A stretch of 64,000 nucleotides of DNA. Origin: Nitrospira lenta. GTDB taxonomy: Bacteria; Nitrospirota; Nitrospiria; Nitrospirales; Nitrospiraceae. This document shows, in pieces, positions 8,431 to 17,443 of the stretch (position 1 is its first letter; each line of letters begins with the position of its first letter). The position numbers and the translations under genes were made by a program. Location: NCBI RefSeq assembly GCF_900403705.1, contig NZ_OUNR01000022.1, forward strand, positions 62,001-126,000. Reading direction: 5' to 3'. The notes under the pieces are model-generated. The model was given only the letters and a program-made list of their open reading frames with translations. It ran no database searches and had not been told where the DNA came from.

Positions 8431-10155
8431 ATGAAAACATCGCAACTTCTGATCCCTACGTTACGGGAAGCCCCCGGTGAGGCTGAAACAGTCAGCCATC
8501 GTCTTATGCTGCGCGCCGGCTTGATTCGAAAAGTCGCGTCCGGCATCTACACCTATCTCCCCCTTGGCCTGCGGGTCATCCGGAAGGTGGAACAGATCAT
8601 TCGCGACGAAATGAACCGCGCTGGGGCGCAGGAACTCCTGATGCCCATGGCCTCGCCTGCGGAGCTCTGGAAGGAAACCGGCCGGTGGGACTTCTACGGG
8701 AAAGAACTGTTGCGCTTCAAAGACCGGCATGAACGGGATTTCTGCCTGGGCCCCACGCATGAAGAAATCATCACAGACCTATTCCGGCGAGAAGTGAAAT
8801 CCTATCGGCAGCTCCCGCTGAACTTCTATCAGATTCAAACGAAGTTTCGCGACGAGATCCGCCCGCGCTTTGGCCTGATGCGAGGCCGCGAGTTCCTGAT
8901 GAAAGACGCGTACAGCTTCGACCGCGATGAGGCCGGCGCACGCGAAAACTATCAAAAGATGTACGACGCCTACCACCGGATCTTTACCCGATGCGGCCTC
9001 ACGTTTAGAGCCGTCGAAGCGGACACCGGACTCATCGGAGGGAACTCCTCGCATGAGTTCATGGTCCTTGCGGAAACCGGCGAAGAGACCGTGGTCTATA
9101 CCGACAGCGGCACGTTCGCCGCCAATGTCGAACGCGCCGACGTTTTGCCTCCTGAAAGCATCGAGAGCGATGCCGCGTTGCCCCTCCGCACCGTTTCAAC
9201 ACCGAATTGCCGCAGCATCGAAGAGGTGACTGCCTTTCTAAAAATTCCGGCTCACCGGCTTGTGAAAACGCTCGTATACTCGACCGGCAAAGAGACCGTG
9301 GCAGTGCTCGTTCGCGGCGACCATACTGTCAACGAGATCAAGCTCAAGAAAGCATTGGGAGTTCCTGAAATCGAACTGGCAGGACCGGCAACGGTTGAGA
9401 AAGCCACCAGGGCGCCGGTCGGATTTGCCGGACCGGTCGGTCTCAAGGGAATCAGAATATTGGCGGATCAGGCTATCCCCGCACTCAAGAATGTGGTGGT
9501 CGGTGGGAATCAGCTCGACATCCACTTCGTCGATGCCAATTGGGGCCGTGACTTTTCCGCCGACCAGACCCTCGATCTTCGGAATGCCCAGGCCGGCGAT
9601 CCCTCACCGAAAAAAGACGGCATCCTGAAAGCCACCAAAGGAATCGAAGTCGGTCACGTCTTTATGCTCGGCACAAAATATAGCCAGGCGATGAACGCGA
9701 CATTCCTGGATGCGCAAGGGAAAGAGTGCCTTGCCGTCATGGGTTGCTATGGCATCGGGGTCGGACGGTCCGCGGCAGCCTCTGTTGAGCAAAACCACGA
9801 CGAACGCGGAATTATTTGGCCTTACCCGATTGCCCCGTTTCACATCCACCTCATTCCCGTCAGCCAATCGGACAAAACCAATGAAATGACCGTCCGTCTC
9901 TATGCCGAACTACAGGCAGCGGGATTTGACGTGCTCTGGGATGACCGCGATGATCGGGCCGGAGTCAAATTCAACGACGCCGACCTCATCGGTGCTCCAT
10001 TCCAAGTCGTCGTCGGAGACAAAGGGCTCGCCGACGGCGTCGTTGAAGTCAAAGTCCGACGCACTGGTATCAAAACGCGAGTGACTCCGGCTGAACTCAT
10101 TCAGCATCTCCGTAGCGCTATCCCTCACGTCGACGCGGCCTCGCCTTCTCACTGA
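8431..10155 (+). CDS. proS: Prolyl-tRNA synthetase, bacterial type with editing domain
   Basis: A 574 aa class II synthetase that charges tRNA-Pro. N-terminal catalytic core with TYLPLGLRV (motif 1 region), KFRDEIRPRFGLMRGREF (motif 2) and, after an inserted editing domain at roughly residues 225-385 with HRLVKTLVY, motif 3 GCYGIGVGRS. A C-terminal anticodon-binding domain follows. Length is typical of the long bacterial form. It begins 6 nt after the rseP stop without a strong ribosome site, suggesting coupled translation, and ends the cluster. Confidence 0.97.
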   Translation: MKTSQLLIPTLREAPGEAETVSHRLMLRAGLIRKVASGIYTYLPLGLRVIRKVEQIIRDEMNRAGAQELLMPMASPAELWKETGRWDFYGKELLRFKDRHERDFCLGPTHEEIITDLFRREVKSYRQLPLNFYQIQTKFRDEIRPRFGLMRGREFLMKDAYSFDRDEAGARENYQKMYDAYHRIFTRCGLTFRAVEADTGLIGGNSSHEFMVLAETGEETVVYTDSGTFAANVERADVLPPESIESDAALPLRTVSTPNCRSIEEVTAFLKIPAHRLVKTLVYSTGKETVAVLVRGDHTVNEIKLKKALGVPEIELAGPATVEKATRAPVGFAGPVGLKGIRILADQAIPALKNVVVGGNQLDIHFVDANWGRDFSADQTLDLRNAQAGDPSPKKDGILKATKGIEVGHVFMLGTKYSQAMNATFLDAQGKECLAVMGCYGIGVGRSAAASVEQNHDERGIIWPYPIAPFHIHLIPVSQSDKTNEMTVRLYAELQAAGFDVLWDDRDDRAGVKFNDADLIGAPFQVVVGDKGLADGVVEVKVRRTGIKTRVTPAELIQHLRSAIPHVDAASPSH

Positions 10156-10208
10156 TGCGAACGTCTTCGACGGCGCCCTGATTCGCGCCTTACAAACTTG
10201 CCTTTTCC

Positions 10209-10236
10209 TTGCCTTCCCATTCGATTGGTCTACACT
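10209..10236 (+). promoter_or_regulatory. Possible promoter upstream of the PilB/GspE-like gene
   Basis: TTGCCT (10209-10214), 16 nt, TACACT (10231-10236) in the 185-nt gap after proS. It would give a leader of nearly 100 nt. The call is by eye and moderate at best. Confidence 0.35.
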
Positions 10237-10340
10237 CACTCTTTAGAGAGACGCCGCGTCACAACCGGCACTCGCCGCACGCAAGTGCCGGCACATCTCG
10301 CCTACATCGGAATTCGAGCTGAGCGAAGAAGGAATCAGGA

Positions 10341-12671
10341 ATGCAGTCCAAGCCGATGCCCAACAATCTCCAGGAACTGCAACATAAAGGTGAGTTCGCA
10401 GAACACGTCAAGAAGATCACCGCTCAAATCAACGCGGCCAGCGATCTCGACCAAATCCTCCTCGATCTGCACAAAGATATCCTCAGCCTGTTCGACGCCG
10501 AGGACCTGACCCTCTTTGCCTTCGACTCAGATAAGAAAGAAATTTTTTCCAAAGCCCTTCAAGTCGATGGCGTCCAAGAAGTCCGCATTCCCATCTCGGA
10601 GCAAAGCCTCGCGGGTTTCTGCGCAAAATATCTCCGCCCAGTCAATATCGCCGATGCCTACAACATGGCCGAGCTGCAAGGCATCCACCCGGCCCTGCTT
10701 CATGACACGTCCTATGACAAAAACACCGGCTTTAAAACCAAACAGGTCTTGACCTATCCGATCGTCGCCGACAACAAATATCTCATGGGCGTCCTCCAGC
10801 TGCTGAATAAGAAGAGCGGCAGCCGCTTTACCAGAAAAGACGAAGAGTCGGTCGCCGAAATCGCCAAGGCTCTTGGCATTGCCTTTTTCAACTTGCGGAA
10901 GTCCACAAAGAAAAACCCCACAAAGTTCGACCACCTCATTGGCAGCGGAAAAATTACGCAGAACGACATGGAAAACGTTCTCGCCGAAGCCCGCAAAGGC
11001 GCCAGCGATCTCGAAAGCCTCTTGATTGAAAAGTATAAGGTACCGAAACTAGATATCGGCAAGTCCTTCGCTCAATTCTACAAGTGTCCGTATATCGAGT
11101 TCAGCGATCGCACTCTGGTCGATATCGAACTACTCAAGAATCTGAACGTCGACTATCTGAGAAAAAATCATTGGATGCCGTTGAAACGCGATCGCACCGC
11201 CATCGAAATTTTGACGGATGATCCCGGCGACCTTGACCGAGTTCAGGACATCAAACGAACGTTCCCCGGATTAAACATCCGTTTCGCGGTCAGCCTGCGG
11301 AGAGACATCATCCAATTTCTGGCCTCTGCCACCGGACATACCGATGTAGGAGGAAGCAGCGGGGGCCGCAAACTCGACGAAAACGTCTCTGACATTCTAG
11401 GGGAACTGGTCACCGAATCCCAAGCCGAAGCGCTTGAAGAAGCCTCGGCAGGGGGTGGCCTCGATGAAAACGACAGCGCCATCGTTCGTCTTGCCAACCA
11501 GATTATCGCCGACGCCTTCCGGCAAAACGCCTCGGATATTCACATCGAGCCTTACGGGGAAAAACGCGAGACACTCGTCCGGTTCCGTGTCGACGGCGAT
11601 TGCTTCGAGTACATGAAAATTCCCCAGAGCTATCGACGCGCCATCGTGTCCCGTTTGAAAATCATGGCCAGCCTGGATATCGCCGAACGCCGCAAGCCGC
11701 AGGACGGGAAAATCAAGTTCAAGCTCACGGAAACCAAAGAGATTGAACTCCGCGTCGCCACCATTCCGACATCCGGCTATAACGAAGATGTCGTCATGCG
11801 TATCTTGGCCGCCAGCGAACCCTTGCCGCTCGACAAAATGGGGTTCTCGGATCGCAATCTCAAAGGCATTAAAGATATTTCGGAAAAGCCCTACGGTATC
11901 ATTCTCTGTGTCGGACCGACCGGATCAGGAAAAACCACCACACTCCATTCCGTGCTGGGCAACATCAATACTCCGGACATTAAGATCTGGACCGCGGAAG
12001 ACCCCGTCGAAATCACCCAATATGGCCTGCGCCAGGTCCAAGTCCAGCCCAAGATCGGCTTCACCTTTGCCAACGCCATGCGCGCCTTCCTCCGCGCCGA
12101 TCCAGATGTGATCATGGTCGGAGAAATGCGCGATAAAGAAACGGCCGATACCGGCATCGAAGCCTCGCTCACCGGGCACTTGGTCCTCAGTACCTTGCAC
12201 ACCAATAGCGCAGTGGAAACGGTGACCCGCCTCCTAGACATGGGCTGCGACCCCTTCAGCTTCGCCGATGCCATGCTCGGGGTGCTCGCCCAACGGTTGG
12301 CGCGTCGTATCTGCAAAGATTGCAAGGAGCAGTATGCGGGCACGCCCGAAGAATATGAAGAGCTTCGCCAGGGCTACGGCGCCGATCGCTGGGATAAACT
12401 GGGCATTAAACAAGACGCGTCATTCCGTCTTTCACGCGGGAAAGGCTGCGAAGTCTGTAATCGTACCGGCTATAAAGGACGCGTGGCCCTCCATGAGCTC
12501 CTGCTTGGATCAGACAACATTAAGCGGATGGTCCAACAAAAGGCCCGCACTGAAGACATGTTGCACCGTGCAATGGATGAAGGTATGACGACCCTCGTTC
12601 AGGACGGTATCCAAAAAGTATTGCTCGGTCAAACGTCGTACAAAGAAGTCAAAGCCGTCGCCATCAAGTAG
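10341..12671 (+). CDS. GAF-domain GspE/PilB-type secretion or pilus assembly ATPase
   Basis: A 776 aa cytosolic AAA+-like ATPase that powers type IV pilus extension or type II secretion. Residues of about 20-175 look like a GAF sensor domain (LTLFAFDSDKK, TYPIVADNKYLMGVLQLLNK). About 190-335 resemble the GspE N-terminal domain. The ATPase has Walker A GPTGSGKTTT near 525-534, the Asp box EDPVEI, Walker B-like DPDVIMVGEMRD and the His box. Two CxxC pairs (about 658/661 and 703/706) form the zinc site seen in GspE/PilB. GAF fusion is the unusual point. No other pilus or secretion genes flank it, so pilus versus secretion cannot be decided. A GAAGGA ribosome site precedes the ATG. Confidence 0.9.
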   Translation: MQSKPMPNNLQELQHKGEFAEHVKKITAQINAASDLDQILLDLHKDILSLFDAEDLTLFAFDSDKKEIFSKALQVDGVQEVRIPISEQSLAGFCAKYLRPVNIADAYNMAELQGIHPALLHDTSYDKNTGFKTKQVLTYPIVADNKYLMGVLQLLNKKSGSRFTRKDEESVAEIAKALGIAFFNLRKSTKKNPTKFDHLIGSGKITQNDMENVLAEARKGASDLESLLIEKYKVPKLDIGKSFAQFYKCPYIEFSDRTLVDIELLKNLNVDYLRKNHWMPLKRDRTAIEILTDDPGDLDRVQDIKRTFPGLNIRFAVSLRRDIIQFLASATGHTDVGGSSGGRKLDENVSDILGELVTESQAEALEEASAGGGLDENDSAIVRLANQIIADAFRQNASDIHIEPYGEKRETLVRFRVDGDCFEYMKIPQSYRRAIVSRLKIMASLDIAERRKPQDGKIKFKLTETKEIELRVATIPTSGYNEDVVMRILAASEPLPLDKMGFSDRNLKGIKDISEKPYGIILCVGPTGSGKTTTLHSVLGNINTPDIKIWTAEDPVEITQYGLRQVQVQPKIGFTFANAMRAFLRADPDVIMVGEMRDKETADTGIEASLTGHLVLSTLHTNSAVETVTRLLDMGCDPFSFADAMLGVLAQRLARRICKDCKEQYAGTPEEYEELRQGYGADRWDKLGIKQDASFRLSRGKGCEVCNRTGYKGRVALHELLLGSDNIKRMVQQKARTEDMLHRAMDEGMTTLVQDGIQKVLLGQTSYKEVKAVAIK

Positions 12672-12687
12672 CGTGACCGCCTCCTCA

Positions 12688-12721
12688 TGCGGAGTCGCGT
12701 GGCTACACACGCGGCTCCGCA
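12688..12721 (+). terminator. Long stem-loop after the GspE/PilB gene
   Basis: A 14-bp stem (one U-G pair) with a 6-nt loop GCTACA, starting 17 nt after the stop codon. Left arm 12688-12701, right arm 12708-12721. No T-run follows, so it is either a terminator without a U tract or an RNA-stabilising hairpin. Confidence 0.5.
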
Positions 12722-12770
12722 ATCCCTTCCCCCACTTTCTGTCTCCGATAAAAACAGGTACACTAGCGCC

Positions 12771-14021
12771 ATGAATCCCTATGCATCGCTATCGAGGCTT
12801 CTCGTTTTACCCATGCTTCTTTCAGCTTCGGGCTGTGAGACCGCCGATCACGTCCTGACAAGTGCCGAACGCGTCCTCGGAAGCCAAACGGGAAAAACCG
12901 TCGTCAGCATTGCCGGAGGCAAAGATCCCAAACAAGTCCTCAAGGAACACACCGACGCCTATCAGCGCGACCCTGAATCCGTCCTGCGCGATATACGAAC
13001 TTTGCAGCGCGACTTCGAAACCATCATGGCCGCCTTGACCGGTCGGGTCCGCCAAACATGGGGAGAGAAAGAAGTACAGGTTCCGGAGCAGAAGAAATAC
13101 GTCAAGTACACCCAGAACTATATGAGCCGAGCGGTCGTCGATTTTGATAGCGGGATGATCGTGATTGAAACACTGGACGACAAGGCTCCCAAAGACAGCT
13201 TGAAAAATGCCCTCGTCACCACACTCCTGACCCCTGATGATCCTCGATCCGTCGATCTTTTTTCCGACAAAGCTGTCACGCTTACCAGCGACAAGCCGCC
13301 CTACCTCCTAGGCCTGGTTGTGGACCAGGAGGGGCGAGCGATCAAGACTCCGGCCCAAGCGGAAGCCTTTGCGACGTTTACGGTCGACAACCACGCCAAG
13401 CCGCGAGCGGTCGATCAGAACGGCGTAGCCAAACAGGCCCTGCTCGCTGAAATTAAGATGGTCGCCAACTTTTCGAACAGGCAGGCGGAAAAATACCGCA
13501 GCGCCGTCACCCGGTATGCAGAACAGTTCAAAATCAGTCCCAGTTTGATCTTCGCGGTCATTCGCACGGAAAGTAATTTCAACCCTTTCGCCGTCAGCTC
13601 CGCGCCCGCCTTCGGGCTCATGCAGCTCGTCCCCAGCAGCGGGGGGCGCGATGCCTACAAGAAAGCCAAAGGCAAGGACACTATCCCCTCGCGAGAATAT
13701 CTCTTCGACCCTGAGAACAATATCGAGCTTGGCAGTGCCTATCTCAACGTGCTGTCCTATAGTCTGCTGGAGCGCATTGAGAACCAGGTGGCCAGAGAAT
13801 ACTGCGTGATTTCAGCCTATAACACCGGTCCGCGCAACGTATTCAAAGCATTTGCTCCGGATCAAACCACGGCCATCAACCAAATCAACTCGCTGCAACC
13901 TCCTGCCGTCTATGACCGGCTGCGAGCGAACCTACCCTATCAAGAAACCCGCGACTATCTCGCCAAAGTGGTCGGCTTTCGCAAGCAATTTATCGTCACA
14001 CCTGGAGACGGGGTCAAGTAA
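12771..14021 (+). CDS. mltC: MltC-like membrane-bound lytic murein transglycosylase (lipoprotein)
   Basis: A 416 aa lipoprotein. A signal peptide ends in the lipobox LLSASGC (Cys at about residue 22). The N-terminal region matches the MltC N-terminal domain style (FETIMAALTGRVRQTWGEKEV). The C-terminal SLT domain has the catalytic Glu in FAVIRTESNFNPFAVS, followed by GLMQLVP and AYNTGP. It cleaves peptidoglycan glycan strands, releasing anhydro-muropeptides, from the outer membrane inner face. The ATG at 12771 was preferred over the longer frame at 12687, which would read through the hairpin and bury the signal peptide. Confidence 0.9.
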   Translation: MNPYASLSRLLVLPMLLSASGCETADHVLTSAERVLGSQTGKTVVSIAGGKDPKQVLKEHTDAYQRDPESVLRDIRTLQRDFETIMAALTGRVRQTWGEKEVQVPEQKKYVKYTQNYMSRAVVDFDSGMIVIETLDDKAPKDSLKNALVTTLLTPDDPRSVDLFSDKAVTLTSDKPPYLLGLVVDQEGRAIKTPAQAEAFATFTVDNHAKPRAVDQNGVAKQALLAEIKMVANFSNRQAEKYRSAVTRYAEQFKISPSLIFAVIRTESNFNPFAVSSAPAFGLMQLVPSSGGRDAYKKAKGKDTIPSREYLFDPENNIELGSAYLNVLSYSLLERIENQVAREYCVISAYNTGPRNVFKAFAPDQTTAINQINSLQPPAVYDRLRANLPYQETRDYLAKVVGFRKQFIVTPGDGVK

Positions 14022-14045
14022 ACAGCGCGTGGCTACGCCCGCGCA

Positions 14046-14061
14046 GCGCTCGAAGGAGCGC
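14046..14061. terminator. Small GC hairpin between convergent mltC and PilZ genes
   Basis: GCGCTC-GAAG-GAGCGC, a perfect 6-bp stem in the 77-nt convergent gap, with a second GC-rich inverted repeat just before it. No T-run. It could serve both strands. Confidence 0.35.
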
Positions 14062-14098
14062 GATCCTCCATACGATGCTTATGGGTTACAATCGAATC

Positions 14099-14518
14099 CT
14101 AGCGAAGCGGCTGTGCGGATGTGTCGGTTGCCGAAAGCGGCGGCGAAGGGTGTATTCCACGGATGACGCACTTACCTAACCGCGTGACCGCGATCGGTGA
14201 CAGTAAAGAGAACTCGACCCCGAATACAGAATCCTTTACCCAACGAACCGTGGCCCGATCGATAAACGTCGACACCCGCTGGTGCGGCAATCGCAGGCTG
14301 ATCGCAATCTCATCACCGGGAGCCAAGGCTGTCTCGCTTAGCATTCTGGCACCTGCGACTGAGAGATCGCACACCACGCCCAGACCGCCCCGATTGACCG
14401 TCGCCCATCTCTTCAGTCCAACCAAAGCATAGGAACAAGGGAATGGAGCTGAAACACGCATGCGCGGTGTGCGCCGCCGCGAGGAGGGCTCGTTTGTAGA
14501 GACACGGGAATTCGACAA
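14099..14518 (-). CDS. PilZ domain protein
   Basis: A 139 aa protein with the two c-di-GMP-binding PilZ motifs: an Arg-rich RRRTPRMRV near residues 14-22 and DLSVAGARM near 51-59. The domain fills most of the protein, with no other module. Such single-domain proteins act as c-di-GMP-responsive adaptors. It is the second of two tandem PilZ genes (12 nt apart, same strand), which diverge from the stator-like pair at 15161-17208. Confidence 0.85.
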   Translation of the reverse strand: MSNSRVSTNEPSSRRRTPRMRVSAPFPCSYALVGLKRWATVNRGGLGVVCDLSVAGARMLSETALAPGDEIAISLRLPHQRVSTFIDRATVRWVKDSVFGVEFSLLSPIAVTRLGKCVIRGIHPSPPLSATDTSAQPLR

Positions 14519-14530
14519 GGCAGACCTCGC

Positions 14531-14911
14531 TTATCTGATCCCTTTTGAAAACACCGTCATGTACCGTCGAAGTCGTCCATGGGAGGTACTCGACAACCGC
14601 TGAAAAGCCAGTCCGTAGATTTGATCTTTCGCCCAGCGAACCGTGGCCACAGCGATTTCTGCAGGTGCCGCTTGCCGCGGCAACCGAATCAGCAACGACA
14701 CCTGATCGCCCGGCTTGATCGGAGCTTCTGTGCTGACCCGCATCCCCCGCAATGAGAGATCGTACACGACGCCCGGACCGTGAACCGACTTTCCAAACCA
14801 ACGCTGCTCATCATGCCAGGCAAGCTCACAGGCAATGGGGGTGGGAATACGCACTCGAGGGTGCCGACGAAACTTGTTCAGCATCGAAGCGCGTGATGTG
14901 CTCGCCGACAT
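14531..14911 (-). CDS. PilZ domain protein
   Basis: A 126 aa single-domain PilZ protein with RRHPRVRIP near residues 15-23 and DLSLRGMRV near 51-59, the c-di-GMP contact motifs. It is clearly a paralogue of the next gene downstream. An in-frame ATG at codon 10 is an alternative start. Position: 250 nt upstream and divergent from the MotA/ZorA-like gene, with a perfect inverted repeat in the shared intergenic region. Confidence 0.85.
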   Translation of the reverse strand: MSASTSRASMLNKFRRHPRVRIPTPIACELAWHDEQRWFGKSVHGPGVVYDLSLRGMRVSTEAPIKPGDQVSLLIRLPRQAAPAEIAVATVRWAKDQIYGLAFQRLSSTSHGRLRRYMTVFSKGIR

Positions 14912-15050
14912 AATCGAAACCTCTCACCCGACTGTATCTCACTCGCTTCTCCCTACAAATACTTTTTTGAAAGTCACCATCCAACAAGTCCCTGCGATAC
15001 CATTTCCTGTGAATGCCATAGAACAGCGGACCCGAATGGACGCGAACCCG

Positions 15051-15081
15051 GCACATTGTTCCCCTTGAGGGAACAATGTGC
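15051..15081. repeat. Perfect 13-bp inverted repeat in a divergent intergenic region
   Basis: Arms GCACATTGTTCCC (15051-15063) and its exact complement (15069-15081) around the 5-nt spacer CTTGA. It lies between the divergent PilZ and stator-like genes where neither gene ends. That makes an operator or leader hairpin more likely than a terminator. Confidence 0.8.
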
Positions 15082-15160
15082 TTAGCCTGTCGCGCACCCA
15101 TCGATAATTACACGAATCGGCGGGCATCTCCGACACGCCACAGTGGCACGAAAGTTGGAC

Positions 15161-16450
15161 ATGATGTCGCCCATGGTCATCCAACATGCCATTCAACTGC
15201 TGACTCAGGACGTTGCCCCCTGGGGTGCGCTCTCCGCTCCCCTCATCAGCTGGTACGGCTCTGCGGGCCTGACGATATTTTTTCTCTGGCAGATCACTCG
15301 GCTGTATCAACTATCGACACAAACCGCGCAACCGTTTGCACGTGTGACGCGCTGCTTGCATACACTGGCCCAAGAGCGCCTGCAACTCGATCAGGACGGC
15401 TTGACGTTCCCCCCTCCGGGAGTCGTGAAAGGTAGGGCGCAAGACTCCCCTCCACCCTTAGACCGACGAGACGGGAAGGACTTTCAACTCATCAACGCGA
15501 CATTTCAGCGAGAACCCTGGCTATCCCCTTCCTGGAAGCAATATCGGAAGACGCTCGTGACGGAACAGGTTGCCTGGTATATCGAACCTCGCATATTTAG
15601 CTCCCGTTCCGCCCAGGAGCTCTTTTCACTTGAAACGATCTTTCGAGGAAAGCTGAACCTGGCATGGTATCAACAAGTGCCGTCTCTCCTGACAGGGATC
15701 GGCCTCCTGCTCACGTTTATCGCGCTATTGGTGGGACTCAGTAAACTCCACGCCGATGGTCACGGCATTGCCGGCATTCAGGGACTCATCAACGGTCTCG
15801 CCGGAAAATTTCTGACCTCGATCGTCGGGCTCGTCTGCGCAACGGCCTTTACCCTGATAGAAAAACCGCTCATGTTTCGCCTATTCTCAGCCCATCAGCA
15901 ATGCATCCACTTGATCGATGACCTATTTCCAAGAAAAACGCTTGAACAGATTCTTGAAGGCATGACGGGAACACTTCGCCGACCTTCTTCACTGGAACAG
16001 GGAGTAAAATATCCCCCCCCCATTCCCTATGCACAGCCGGCGGCTGATGCCCTCGTCCAGCCCTTGAAGGCCATGACAAAATCGGTGGATGCACTGACAC
16101 AAGAAATTCGCTCACATCTCCAGGCCGAGAACACACCACCGGCTACCTATCCGACCGACGCCATCGCCCAATCATTCGCTCCACTCATCCAGCAACTCAC
16201 ACTCGCATTGGCGAATATCCCTCACCGAGTGGAGCCGCCACCAGCTCAGCGCTTCCCGTCACCCCAAGAAGTCGGTCACCTGGTGGATGACTTGACCGCC
16301 AGAATCGCTCAGGCACCCCATGCCAGAACAGGGACGCCTCTTCGCCAACCCCAAGGATGGCTGCAGCGACTCCGCACTTCAACACACCTACTTGCGCCGC
16401 GTTCAATCAGCGCGCCTAGTAGAACTCATCAATCCCGCGGCCCACGATAA
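15161..16450 (+). CDS. MotA/TolQ/ExbB-type channel protein, ZorA-like
   Basis: A 429 aa inner-membrane protein. Hydrophobic segments lie near residues 25-45, 175-200 (PSLLTGIGLLLTFIALLVGL) and 220-245 (KFLTSIVGLVCATAFTLIEK). The last two fit the MotA/TolQ/ExbB pore helices. A cytoplasmic tail of about 170 residues, Pro-rich and polar, follows, which recalls ZorA of the Zorya anti-phage system rather than flagellar MotA, though it is shorter than typical ZorA tails. It is followed by an OmpA/MotB-type partner 41 nt downstream. ATG 15161 was chosen. An in-frame GTG at 15143 is possible. The family role would be an ion-driven stator. The load it drives is unknown here. Confidence 0.7.
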   Translation: MMSPMVIQHAIQLLTQDVAPWGALSAPLISWYGSAGLTIFFLWQITRLYQLSTQTAQPFARVTRCLHTLAQERLQLDQDGLTFPPPGVVKGRAQDSPPPLDRRDGKDFQLINATFQREPWLSPSWKQYRKTLVTEQVAWYIEPRIFSSRSAQELFSLETIFRGKLNLAWYQQVPSLLTGIGLLLTFIALLVGLSKLHADGHGIAGIQGLINGLAGKFLTSIVGLVCATAFTLIEKPLMFRLFSAHQQCIHLIDDLFPRKTLEQILEGMTGTLRRPSSLEQGVKYPPPIPYAQPAADALVQPLKAMTKSVDALTQEIRSHLQAENTPPATYPTDAIAQSFAPLIQQLTLALANIPHRVEPPPAQRFPSPQEVGHLVDDLTARIAQAPHARTGTPLRQPQGWLQRLRTSTHLLAPRSISAPSRTHQSRGPR

Positions 16451-16491
16451 GATGGCCCCTGCCGTCCTAACCCACTGAGAAGACATTCCAC

Positions 16492-17208
16492 ATGTATCAG
16501 AATAACCCCGGCTCCCATTCAACGATTTCCCACACCACGACCAACGGGCTCATGGACTTGATGACTTCTCTCGCCATTATTTTCGTCCTACTCCTTGCGG
16601 CATCACTCGCACCACAAGCAGCTCAGGAGAGTCCAACCGACGCACCAACGCCGCCGCCCCAGGCGACCGCCTCCGATCCTGCGACGCCGCTCGCAAGCAA
16701 CATTCAAACGTTACTCTACGAACACTTCGCACAATTCGGACTCTCCGTGGACAACGACCCGCAGGATCCACTGCTCATGCGAATCGTCATCCCCGAAGAC
16801 CTGCTCAACTTCGATTCCGGGAAGAGCACCTTGACTCCCCAGGCCGATCGATTCCTCACCGACATGATGCCCCGCTATGCGGTCCTTGTCTGCGGACCGC
16901 TTGAGTCACATATCGACTCAGTCGTGATCGAGGGCCATACTGATGATCGCGGCGACGACGCGATGAACTTGCGGTTGAGCCAGGAACGTTCCTTCCGCGT
17001 GATGACCAAAGGCCTCGAAGTCATCGACCGTGCGGAGCCAACCGCTTCACCGTGCTTCCAGCGGCTGACATCGGCGAGCGGCCGAGGCCGGCAAGATCTC
17101 ATTGCGCATCCTGCGACCGGAGTAGATCGGGAGAAGAGCCGACGCGTGATTTTCAAACTTCGCCTCCGGTCCGCGCCCACGCCACACACGCTCCCACACA
17201 CATCCTAA
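16492..17208 (+). CDS. MotB/OmpA-type stator partner, ZorB-like
   Basis: A 238 aa protein with one N-terminal membrane helix whose start carries an Asp at residue 22 (GLMDLMTSLAIIFVLLLAAS), the position of the ion-carrying Asp of MotB/ZorB/ExbD/TolR. A Pro-rich linker follows, then a C-terminal OmpA-like peptidoglycan-binding domain (LNFDSGKSTLTPQADRFL, VVIEGHTDDRGDDAMNLRLS, REKSRRVIFKL). Two Cys (YAVLVCGP and SPCFQRL) could form a disulfide. It should pair with the ZorA-like protein upstream. No flagellar genes and no zorC, zorD or zorE homologue are present in the window. Confidence 0.75.
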   Translation: MYQNNPGSHSTISHTTTNGLMDLMTSLAIIFVLLLAASLAPQAAQESPTDAPTPPPQATASDPATPLASNIQTLLYEHFAQFGLSVDNDPQDPLLMRIVIPEDLLNFDSGKSTLTPQADRFLTDMMPRYAVLVCGPLESHIDSVVIEGHTDDRGDDAMNLRLSQERSFRVMTKGLEVIDRAEPTASPCFQRLTSASGRGRQDLIAHPATGVDREKSRRVIFKLRLRSAPTPHTLPHTS

Positions 17209-17443
17209 TCGACCGAGATGCCGCTTTGACTGGGTCTCCCCATCGTGGTACGGTACATGTCGATCTCCGAGAGGCAGTTACATCGCTCTCCCTCACGCCG
17301 TACCCTATCAAGATGTCGGTTTGCGTGAGTGAGATAGGTGGCCCGCATAGAGTCGGCTGCGCGTCTATCCACAGCCGATGCCAGCCTATCTCACTGACAA
17401 GACGACCAAGGAGGACACTATCGCACGCGCAGGAAAAACAACG

